The position numbers were made by a program, and so were the translations under genes. A stretch of 20,376 nucleotides of DNA from an uncultured Pseudomonadaceae bacterium. Its GTDB lineage: Bacteria > Pseudomonadota > Gammaproteobacteria > Pseudomonadales > Pseudomonadaceae. Below are positions 14,528 to 20,376 of the stretch, piece after piece (the first letter of the stretch is position 1; every line of letters begins with the position of its first letter). The notes beneath the pieces are model-generated. The model made no database searches. It saw only the letters and a program-made list of their open reading frames with translations, and was not told the origin of the DNA. The stretch spans positions 1 to 20,376 of the forward strand of contig CANRHT010000012.1 in NCBI GenBank assembly GCA_947630465.1, written 5' to 3'.

Positions 14528-14604
14528 GGCTACATAGCTCAGTTGGTTAGAGCGCAGCATTCATAATGCTGATGTCCCAGGTTCAAATCCCGGTGTAGCC
14601 ACCA
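14528..14604 (+). tRNA. tRNA-Met (CAT anticodon), elongator type
   Basis: A 77-base cloverleaf: acceptor arms GGCTACA and TGTAGCC, D-arm GCTCAGTTGGTTAGAGC, anticodon stem CAGCA/TGCTG with loop TTCATAA (anticodon CAT), T-arm CCAGG-TTCAAAT-CCCGG and an encoded CCA end (14602-14604). It resembles E. coli elongator tRNA-Met, including the same A-C mismatch in the middle of the T-stem, and does not resemble the initiator or the lysidine-modified tRNA-Ile2. Confidence 0.96.
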
Positions 14605-14611
14605 AATTTTT

Positions 14612-14641
14612 AAGGGTTAGCGAAAGCTAGCCCTTTTTTTT
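14612..14641 (+). terminator. intrinsic terminator of tRNA-Met
   Basis: AAGGGTTAGC (14612-14621) pairs with GCTAGCCCTT (14626-14635) with one G-U pair and a GAAA tetraloop. A run of eight T spans 14634-14641. Confidence 0.9.
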
Positions 14642-15008
14642 GCTTTTTTGTTTATAACGCCCACAAATGTAGAGTCGCCTGCGCGCTGTCCGCGTCGCCA
14701 ATGTTGCTATAAGTGTTGTCATCAACAGGCTAATAAAACCGATGATGGATAAGGCCAGATATTATTAGCGTTGCTAAAATAGCCGATTTAAATCATCACG
14801 CTTGTTCAGCCCAGGTAAACATGCTGCTCTCCGATTCGATTGATTTCTAATGTGCAGGTTTATCTCTACTAGCGTTAACTGCAGCAGTGGCTGATGACTA
14901 AAATGCCTTAGAGCTTGCTGGCTAAAGTTTTTATCAGGCTTGCTAGGTACTGTGGATATAAACAGCTTTTATTGTTAATCTAGCGGCAAAATTGAAGAGA
15001 GGCGTTTT
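14642..15008. other. gene-free interval between tRNA-Met and the exonuclease gene
   Basis: I see no supported gene or RNA in these 367 bases. A nine-codon frame at 14814 is not convincing. The last part holds the ribosome-binding site AGAGAGG (14996-15002) of the next gene. No copy of the tRNA 3' end was found downstream, so an integration boundary is not supported here. Confidence 0.4.
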
Positions 15009-15884
15009 ATGTTTGACACCAATCGTTTTGCTGAAATCCAAGCCAATCCATCCGGCTTTCGTCTTTTAGAGCAAATCCCTTTCTCTGCTGACGATAGTTT
15101 TCCAATCAAGCTGCGCGAGGCTGCAGGGGATGAAATTGTTTTAGCTTTGCTTGATTTTGAAACCACAGGCTTTGCCGCAGGTAGCGATGAGGTTATTGAA
15201 ATTGGCTTGGTGCAGGTCGCTTACAGTCCAAGTCTGCAGAAGATCACGCAAATCATCGAAATCACCAGCCAGCTGGAATGCCCTAAGCAAACAATCAGTG
15301 AGCTGATTACCGGTGTTACGGGTATTACTAACGCAATGGTGGCGGGTAAGCGCATTGATGATGCTCATATAGCGCGTATCGTTAACAGTTCCAGTGTGTT
15401 GATCGCACATAACGCGCAGTTTGATCGTGCCTTCTTTGATATTCGCTTTCCCGCAATGGCGAGCAAAGTTTGGGCTTGCAGCGTTAAAGATATTAACTGG
15501 TCGATGCATGGTTTTGAGAGCGCAAAGCTTGAATATTTGCTGCTGAAAAACGGTTACTTTTATGAGGGGCACCGTGCTGCAACAGATTGCTTGGCCATGG
15601 TGCAGCTATTTGAAAGCGTGCCGGCTGCACTTCCAGAGCTGTTAACCAATGCACAGAAAAACAGTTTTAAGATTATCGCTAAGGGTGTTGGCTATAACGA
15701 TCGTGAGGTGGTTAAACAACGGGGTTATCGCTGGGATGCGGCAAACCGTTACTGGTGGACTATTGTGACTGATGATGATTACGCTGAAGAAACAGCATTC
15801 TTAAATGAGTTATGCGGTTTGGCAAGTTCCAAGAACATTATTGAAGCGATCAGCTCAACAGCTCGACACCAGTTGAATCGTTAA
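15009..15884 (+). CDS. DEDDh 3'-5' exonuclease (DnaQ-like) with extra C-terminal domain
   Basis: The 291-residue protein carries the three motifs of DnaQ-type exonucleases. Exo I is LLDFETTGF (Asp49, Glu51), Exo II is IAHNAQFDRAFF (Asp139), and Exo III is GHRAATDCLAM (His188, Asp193), which makes it the DEDDh subtype. This family removes nucleotides from DNA or RNA 3' ends using two metal ions. It is preceded by about 40 residues of unknown role (FRLLEQIPFS). It is followed by a small C-terminal segment (about 220-280, GVGYNDREVVKQRGYRWDA, then NRYWWTIV) whose RGYRW..W pattern occurs as an accessory domain in various DNA-processing proteins. The gene is not linked to polymerase III or repair genes, so it is an accessory nuclease rather than the replicative proofreader. 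AGAGAGG supports the start. Confidence 0.9.
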   Translation: MFDTNRFAEIQANPSGFRLLEQIPFSADDSFPIKLREAAGDEIVLALLDFETTGFAAGSDEVIEIGLVQVAYSPSLQKITQIIEITSQLECPKQTISELITGVTGITNAMVAGKRIDDAHIARIVNSSSVLIAHNAQFDRAFFDIRFPAMASKVWACSVKDINWSMHGFESAKLEYLLLKNGYFYEGHRAATDCLAMVQLFESVPAALPELLTNAQKNSFKIIAKGVGYNDREVVKQRGYRWDAANRYWWTIVTDDDYAEETAFLNELCGLASSKNIIEAISSTARHQLNR

Positions 15885-15987
15885 GCAAAATAACTCTATG
15901 TCAGGTCCCATAAAGGGTTGCATAATATTATATTTTAACTGTGCTGCTAAGCTAAAATAATCAATTGAATTTTAAAAGGATATTTCA

Positions 15988-16518
15988 ATGAGAGTATTAA
16001 AAGTTATAGTATCGTTAGGACTTATGGCAGGTTTTTCTATGGCATTAGCTGAGGATTTTATCTCAGCTAATGGGGTAGAGGTATCTGTTGGTAAGTCACA
16101 GCGGTTTTTGGAAAGCAAACTCGGCATTCCTGATGAGGAGAATAAGTACTTTGTCGCATGGACGCTTGCTAATGGTAATCGACTCGCTGCAAATTTTGAT
16201 GAGTATGGCTTAAGTAATGCAAGTATTTCTGGCGAGGCCACTACAGATTACTTATCTACTGACGGTGTAAAAATTTATTTGAACAAAGAAAGCATTAACG
16301 ATGTTGCTCAGAAAATAACACAAGGTTGTTATCATGAGGGCTGGGGCAACGGAAAAATAGCTGAATATGTCGTGTTAAGCGGCCCTGAAGGTTCTTATAA
16401 TTTAATATTTACAGCTTTTGGTGGTGAAGAAACAGCTGAGCAACTTAAAAAGCTAAAAATTACTTCAATCAGCCTCGGTGATGACAATCCATTTGGTGAA
16501 CAAGTAAATTGTTATTAA
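15988..16518 (+). CDS. secreted or periplasmic protein of unknown function
   Basis: The 176-residue precursor has a clear signal peptide, MRVLKVIVSLGLMAGFSMAL followed by AED, with a likely cut after the AxA-like site near residue 21. The mature part contains two similar-looking stretches, FISANGVEVSVGKSQRFLES and YLSTDGVKIYLNKESINDVA. These suggest an internal duplication of a small alpha/beta unit in which a G-V-(E/K)-(V/I) strand leads into a helix. Two cysteines (in GCYHEGWG and the C-terminal NCY) could form a disulfide. I do not recognise a family. AAAGGA stands seven bases upstream of ATG 15988. The gene is visibly richer in A and T than its neighbours, which may indicate acquisition by transfer. 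Confidence 0.8.
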   Translation: MRVLKVIVSLGLMAGFSMALAEDFISANGVEVSVGKSQRFLESKLGIPDEENKYFVAWTLANGNRLAANFDEYGLSNASISGEATTDYLSTDGVKIYLNKESINDVAQKITQGCYHEGWGNGKIAEYVVLSGPEGSYNLIFTAFGGEETAEQLKKLKITSISLGDDNPFGEQVNCY

Positions 16519-16676
16519 TACAGTGTAAATCAAGTTAGGTAATGCCTATGATCAGTGGTTTTTTAGAAGCTCATAAAATTGCTTGCTCTCATAGGCTGTA
16601 AATATAAAGTGGTTTGCGTATATATATCAGCAAATCCATACAACAGATTATGCACGCTAATTAGGGTTCTAATAGT

Positions 16677-17027
16677 ATGAGGATTGTAATTTTAAATACA
16701 CTATTAGTGTCTTGCTTCGTCTCCTCTGCCGTCGTATGTGCGCAAGAGTCCGTATCGTCTGAAAATAATATATATGACAGTTATTTTGAGGCTACAAAAC
16801 CAGTTGGAAACGTATTGGGCAATCAGCTCAATAAATTCTCTGATGCTTTGTTACGCCAGACAACGATAGGCCAGCGCGCGCAGCAAGCAAAAGAACAGCA
16901 GCAGCTTAAGCGAGATGTTCAAACCAAACGTGTTGTACGTTCTGTAAAAGACTGTATTAAGCCCAATGGCTTGATTGATGATGAAGTGCAGATGTGTGTT
17001 AACGGTACACGTGAAAAAACTTGGTAG
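16677..17027 (+). CDS. small secreted protein of unknown function
   Basis: The 116-residue precursor begins with a signal peptide (MRIVILNTLLVSCFVSSAVV, then CAQ), with a likely cut after Ala22. VVCAQ does not match a full lipobox (no L-A/S-G/A-C), so a lipoprotein is less likely. The mature part has a helical, Gln-rich stretch (RQTTIGQRAQQAKEQQQLKR) and a conserved-looking C terminus, VKDCIKPNGLIDDEVQMCVN followed by GTREKTW. Its two cysteines could pair. I recall similar C-terminal motifs (CIKP..IDD.V..C..G) in small uncharacterised proteins of Pseudomonas, but no function is known. The ribosome-binding site is weak. Like the preceding gene it is AT-rich. Confidence 0.75.
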   Translation: MRIVILNTLLVSCFVSSAVVCAQESVSSENNIYDSYFEATKPVGNVLGNQLNKFSDALLRQTTIGQRAQQAKEQQQLKRDVQTKRVVRSVKDCIKPNGLIDDEVQMCVNGTREKTW

Positions 17028-17197
17028 CCGCCGAGTTCATTTGTAAGCTGGGACTGTACTGATTTCAAGGCAAAAGCAGCCGCAAATAACGAGCTGTTTC
17101 TGTAGCCTCGATTTAATAAGTAAACGCGCTACCTCATTTCCAGATCATATTTTGCGTGTATCATGCGCCGCAACATACACACACTGAGGAGCAGATC

Positions 17198-17779
17198 ATG
17201 GCCGCTAAAAAAATTCTGATGTTGGTTGGTGATTACGTAGAAGATTACGAAGTCATGGTGCCGTTTCAAGCACTGCAAATGGTAGGTCATACGGTGCATG
17301 CGGTGTGTCCGGGTAAAAAAGTCGGTGAGTTTGTGCGTACTGCGATTCATGACTTTGAAGGCGATCAAACCTACAGCGAAAAGCCGGGTCACAACTTTGT
17401 GCTGAATTTTGATTTTGACGACGTTAAAGCCGAGGATTACGACGGCTTAGTGGTACCTGGTGGACGTTCGCCTGAATACCTGCGTTTAAACGCGACTGTG
17501 CTGGAGTTGATTCAGGCCTTTGATCAGGCCAGTAAGCCGATTGCCGCTGTCTGTCATGGTCCGCAATTGTTAGCTGCTGCGGGTATTTTGGATGATCGTG
17601 AATGCGCGGCTTATCCTGCTTGCGGCCCTGATGTAGAAATGGCCGGCGGTCACTATGTGGAGCTGGATATGACGGGTGCGCACCTTGAAGGTAATATCGT
17701 CAGTGCACCCGCTTGGCCAGCACACCCGACTTGGTTGGCAGGCTTTTTAATGCTACTGGGCACTAAAATCACCCTATAA
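17198..17779 (+). CDS. DJ-1/PfpI-family protein
   Basis: This 193-residue cytosolic protein has the DJ-1/PfpI fold. The nucleophile elbow is AAVCHGPQLLAAAG, with Cys119 and His120, and the conserved acid is in GDYVEDYEVMVPFQ (Glu15 by alignment with PfpI). The loop VVPGGRSPEYLR is also typical. Family members are variously described as cysteine proteases, glyoxalase-like enzymes or deglycases acting on methylglyoxal adducts, so the exact activity is open. The start is ATG 17198, with TGAGGAG six bases upstream; an in-frame ATG at 17156 lies ahead of this ribosome-binding site. Tpx lies 141 bases downstream in the same direction, apparently with its own control region, and both fit a role against reactive electrophiles and peroxides. 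Confidence 0.92.
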   Translation: MAAKKILMLVGDYVEDYEVMVPFQALQMVGHTVHAVCPGKKVGEFVRTAIHDFEGDQTYSEKPGHNFVLNFDFDDVKAEDYDGLVVPGGRSPEYLRLNATVLELIQAFDQASKPIAAVCHGPQLLAAAGILDDRECAAYPACGPDVEMAGGHYVELDMTGAHLEGNIVSAPAWPAHPTWLAGFLMLLGTKITL

Positions 17780-17817
17780 GTGCAGTGCTGATAGCGTTTT
17801 TCTCATGAAGATTACGC

Positions 17818-17875
17818 GCCTTGGTTATGCTATTGATACCGTAATCAAGGCTATTGCGCGTAGAATAAAACCTAT
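17818..17875 (+). promoter_or_regulatory. dyad and phased CTAT motifs upstream of tpx
   Basis: GCCTTGGTTAT (17818-17828) and GTAATCAAGGC (17841-17851) form an inverted repeat with 9 of 11 matches. CTAT occurs at 17830, 17851 and 17872, exactly 21 bases apart. A possible -10 box TAGAAT (17861-17866) has no good -35 at 17 bases, as expected for an activator-dependent promoter. OxyR is a candidate, but its four-half-site spacing is not met. Confidence 0.4.
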
Positions 17876-17920
17876 GCAGCATCTGATTGATCTGTTCTTA
17901 ATTATGTAAAGGAAGTATGT

Positions 17921-18421
17921 ATGACAACTGTAACTTTTAAAGGTACGCCAGTGCGTGTGGATGGTCATTTTCCAGCGCAAGATGAGCAAGCACCTGCGTT
18001 TAGCTTAGTGAATACCACCTTGGATGATGTCAGTCTGTCGAGCTTGTCGGGCTTGCGTAAAGTGCTGAATATTTTCCCAAGTATTGATACGCCAACCTGT
18101 GCGACTTCAGTGCGCCGTTTCAATGAAAAAGCAGCCGGTTTGAAAAATACCCGAGTGCTGTGTATCTCTGCTGACTTGCCGTTTGCCCATGCACGTTTTT
18201 GTGGCGCCGAGGGTTTGGATCGCGTGCTGACATTATCAACCATGCGCGACCCTGATTTTTTCCAGGTGTACGGTGTTGATATCGCTGAAGGCCCTTTAGC
18301 AGGCTTAGGTGCACGTGCGGTGATCGTGTTGGATGAAAACGATAAAGTACTTTACAGCGAGCTGGTTGCAGAAATTGCCAATGAGCCGGATTACGACAGC
18401 GCTTTAGCCGTATTGGCCTAA
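17921..18421 (+). CDS. tpx: thiol peroxidase Tpx (atypical 2-Cys peroxiredoxin)
   Basis: The 166-residue protein has the normal length and motifs of Tpx. The peroxidatic Cys60 is in [15 protein letters not shown], and the resolving Cys94 is in [12 protein letters not shown]. They align with Cys61 and Cys95 of the E. coli enzyme. Further family signatures are [20 protein letters not shown] and [20 protein letters not shown]. It reduces hydrogen and alkyl peroxides, forms an intramolecular disulfide and is recycled by thioredoxin. The start ATG 17921 has AAAGGAAG about eight bases upstream. A hairpin follows the stop codon at nine bases. It is monocistronic by position, with a possible redox-responsive control region upstream. 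Confidence 0.97.
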   Translation: MTTVTFKGTPVRVDGHFPAQDEQAPAFSLVNTTLDDVSLSSLSGLRKVLNIFPSIDTPTCATSVRRFNEKAAGLKNTRVLCISADLPFAHARFCGAEGLDRVLTLSTMRDPDFFQVYGVDIAEGPLAGLGARAVIVLDENDKVLYSELVAEIANEPDYDSALAVLA

Positions 18422-18429
18422 GTTGTTGT

Positions 18430-18460
18430 GGGTGCAGCATGGTTTTACTGTGCTGTACCC
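18430..18460 (+). terminator. hairpin after tpx
   Basis: GGGTGCAGCA (18430-18439) pairs with TGCTGTACCC (18451-18460) with one G-U pair and an 11-base loop containing TTTT, nine bases after the tpx stop. No T-run follows at once, so terminator strength is uncertain. Confidence 0.45.
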
Positions 18461-18568
18461 TGATGTTGAAATAGTGGCATTTTAATGTTGTTTTAACCTG
18501 CGCATACCCGTATAAGTTGTAGTAGTGAAAGCATAAATGCGTACTATCACAGCTTAGAGATGCGATGT

Positions 18569-20164
18569 ATGAGTCAGATTTATCGTGTTATAGCTTTACA
18601 GTTCGCGCTTGCAATAAGTGCGCTGTGTATTGGGTCTGTTTGTGCTGGGCAACAATCGACTGCTCCAGTTATCAGCTTGCGTTATCCCGTTGAGATCAGC
18701 GCTGAAGAACGCGCTTTTGTGCAAGCGCTTCCTACGCTGCAAGTCAGTCCTTATCAGCATATTCCTCCCGTGTCGTTTTACGATGCGCAAACTGAGAGTT
18801 TTCAAGGTATCAGTGTCGATGTCTTTCGCTTTATTGCTGAGCATATAGGTTTGTCCTATCACTTCGTGGTGGATGAGGGGCTGTATGTTGATAAATTAAT
18901 TGAAGAGTTTGAGCAGGGGCAGTTCGATACACTGATTCCAGTCAGCTATAACCCCGAGCGGGCAAAACTTGGCCTCTTTACTGATACGTACTACGAAGGC
19001 TTCTATGCGCTTATTACACGCAAGGCTGAGCAGATACAGATCAGCAGTCCCGAGCAGCTTAAGCAGTATCGAGTGGGGGTTATTGAGAAGGCGGCAGCGG
19101 TGCCCTATGTGCAGTCACTGGTGCCACAATTAAAGACCTATGCTTTTAATGATGGCAATACGCTGTATGAAGCGCTACGAGCGAATGACATTGATATAGC
19201 TGTATTCAATCAGAGTGTATTTGCGCAAGATCGCTATCGTTTAGAGTTGTTTGATTTAGAAGATATTTATACGTTGTATGATTATCCGCGTGCTTATGGT
19301 TTCTTATTTCAAAACAGCACTGACAATACACGCCTGGTTGACATATTTAATCGCTATATCGCTGCTATTGATAGCAGTCGCTCAGTACGTCAGCATGAAA
19401 ACGGTGAGCAGCGCTTAATCAGTAAATATATTGAGCAGCAAAACCAACAGAAACTCTTGTGGCTGGTGCTCTTGCTGGGTGCTGCCGTGCTGATTATCGT
19501 GTATCGGGCCTATCGCTCGCATCAGCGCATTGCAGCGGAATTGGTGCGCAGTCATCAACGTATTGTGCGCCAGCATGAAGCATTGCAAGAAGCCAATCGA
19601 CGCCTAGAGCATTTAAGCCGCACTGATGTGCTAACAGGGTTATCGAATCGGCGTGACTTTGATGAGCGCTTTAATATTGAATTTAGCCGGCATCAACGCT
19701 CTGCTGAGCCTTTATCGGTATTAATGGTGGATATTGACTTTTTTAAGCACATTAATGATGATTATGGCCACGCAGTCGGTGATGTGTATTTGCAGAAAAT
19801 AGCTGAAGTATTAACCGCTATGATGGTGCGCAGTACTGACTTGGTGGCGCGCTACGGTGGTGAAGAGTTTGTTTGCCTGTTGCCAGAAACAGACAGCGAC
19901 GGTGCGGTTAATGTTGCTGAGCAACTGCGTAAGGCCGTGATGGTTTTGCATGCACAATGCGCTGATGTGCTGCCACGTGCGATCACTGTTAGCGTGGGGG
20001 TGGCGACCTTGCAAGGTGCAAGCTGTAATCAACACCAATTAGTGAAGCAAGCGGATACCCAGTTGTATCGCGCAAAAGACAGCGGGCGCAATTGTGTGCG
20101 CAGTATTGTGCTTGATCATAGTGTGCAGTGTTGTGAGCCCTTGCCATTGCGCAGTTCAACATAA
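18569..20164 (+). CDS. diguanylate cyclase with periplasmic amino-acid-binding-like sensor
   Basis: The protein has 531 residues from ATG 18569; an ATG three codons earlier is also in frame, but its upstream AGAG is too close to act as ribosome-binding site. The order is signal sequence (about 1-28), periplasmic SBP_bac_3-like domain (about 45-270, with SFQGISVDVFRFIAEHIG, GQFDTLIPVSYNPERAKLG and RVGVIEKAAAVPYVQSL), TM helix (about 296-313), coiled coil (about 314-350) and GGDEF domain (about 350-515). The active-site loop is RYGGEEF (Gly430-Phe434). Five residues before it lies RSTD (421-424), the inhibitory I-site RxxD. DVLTGLSNRR and VDIDFFKHINDDYGH are intact, so it should make cyclic di-GMP and be product-inhibited. 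The sensor probably binds an amino acid or similar small molecule in the periplasm. Confidence 0.94.
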   Translation: MSQIYRVIALQFALAISALCIGSVCAGQQSTAPVISLRYPVEISAEERAFVQALPTLQVSPYQHIPPVSFYDAQTESFQGISVDVFRFIAEHIGLSYHFVVDEGLYVDKLIEEFEQGQFDTLIPVSYNPERAKLGLFTDTYYEGFYALITRKAEQIQISSPEQLKQYRVGVIEKAAAVPYVQSLVPQLKTYAFNDGNTLYEALRANDIDIAVFNQSVFAQDRYRLELFDLEDIYTLYDYPRAYGFLFQNSTDNTRLVDIFNRYIAAIDSSRSVRQHENGEQRLISKYIEQQNQQKLLWLVLLLGAAVLIIVYRAYRSHQRIAAELVRSHQRIVRQHEALQEANRRLEHLSRTDVLTGLSNRRDFDERFNIEFSRHQRSAEPLSVLMVDIDFFKHINDDYGHAVGDVYLQKIAEVLTAMMVRSTDLVARYGGEEFVCLLPETDSDGAVNVAEQLRKAVMVLHAQCADVLPRAITVSVGVATLQGASCNQHQLVKQADTQLYRAKDSGRNCVRSIVLDHSVQCCEPLPLRSST

Positions 20165-20376
20165 TAGTGTGCTTGAGTATTTGTTGATCTACAGATCAGT
20201 TGTGTAGCGTGCTGTTTTGCATCGGTAAATGATTTGCGGGTTACTAGAGGTCTATATTACGGGTTAGAAATAAGCTCAGTAAAAAAGTAAATTGAGCGTA
20301 AAGACGCTGCGCAGCCCAGCGAAGGCTGCTATCTTTCACACTCCCAAGGACTGTGATTAATTGATATGCCTGATTT
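20165..20376. other. right-edge intergenic region
   Basis: No gene can be supported in the last 212 bases. A short stem GCAGCC (20311-20316) / GGCTGC (20324-20329) followed by TATCTTT may be a weak terminator for the diguanylate cyclase gene. An ATG at 20365 with AAGGA at 20346 could be the start of a gene continuing beyond the window, but the spacing is too long to rely on. Confidence 0.35.

Noticed and set aside
14528..14604. tRNA-Met as an integration site for a genomic island
   Set aside because: No second copy of the tRNA 3' end and no integrase gene were found in the window, so an island boundary cannot be supported.
17830..17875. A full OxyR operator upstream of tpx
   Set aside because: The four ATAG/CTAT half-sites with seven-base spacing are not met; only three CTAT motifs at 21-base spacing are present, so it is reported only as a candidate control region.
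1..20376. CRISPR array, insertion sequence or toxin-antitoxin pair
   Set aside because: No regularly spaced direct repeats, transposase-like frame or typical small toxin-antitoxin gene pair was seen in any part of the window.

Overview
The window looks like chromosomal DNA of a gammaproteobacterium, most likely a low-to-medium GC member of the Pseudomonadaceae (inference from protein resemblance and gene content; no 16S or other phylogenetic marker is present). Base composition is close to balanced, with a visibly more AT-rich stretch around 15.9-17.0 kb. Most genes are ordinary housekeeping, stress and sensory genes. There is no insertion sequence, integrase, prophage gene or CRISPR array.

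Layout. (1) 1-1.8 kb: the 3' part of an unrecognised protein whose start lies outside the window. It is followed by a gene-poor 500 bp holding two strong inverted repeats. (2) 1.8-3.2 kb: a yedE-yedF pair (YeeE/YedE membrane transporter plus TusA-like sulfur carrier), almost certainly one operon for sulfur or selenium handling. (3) 3.4-4.7 kb: a crotonase-fold protein without the two classical hydratase glutamates, then a small cupin. (4) 4.7-6.8 kb, minus strand: a dCache-type chemoreceptor with an atypical signalling tip and a TTG start. (5) 7.1-7.9 kb: a stress trio of BON-domain periplasmic protein, CsbD-family protein and a 49-residue membrane protein. (6) 8.1-9.6 kb, minus: a YghU-type glutathione transferase and a DCC-family thiol protein, separated from the trio by a bidirectional terminator. 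(7) 9.7-11.9 kb, minus: a two-component pair, a receiver-TPR protein overlapping a soluble histidine kinase. It abuts, head to head, a gene that appears to have lost its 5' end. (8) 12.98-14.45 kb: a short-form CstA-family transporter. (9) 14.5 kb: an elongator tRNA-Met with clear promoter and terminator. (10) 15.0-17.0 kb: a DEDDh exonuclease and two small secreted proteins of unknown function. (11) 17.2-18.4 kb: a DJ-1/PfpI protein and thiol peroxidase Tpx. (12) 18.6-20.2 kb: a periplasmic-sensor diguanylate cyclase.

The common thread is stress and redox defence (BON, CsbD, YghU, DCC, DJ-1, Tpx) together with environmental sensing (chemoreceptor, kinase/regulator pair, diguanylate cyclase). 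I found no clearly new multi-gene system. The best leads are the truncated protein at the left edge, the broken-looking gene at 11.95 kb, the receptor with unusual tip, and several inverted or tandem repeats in leader regions.
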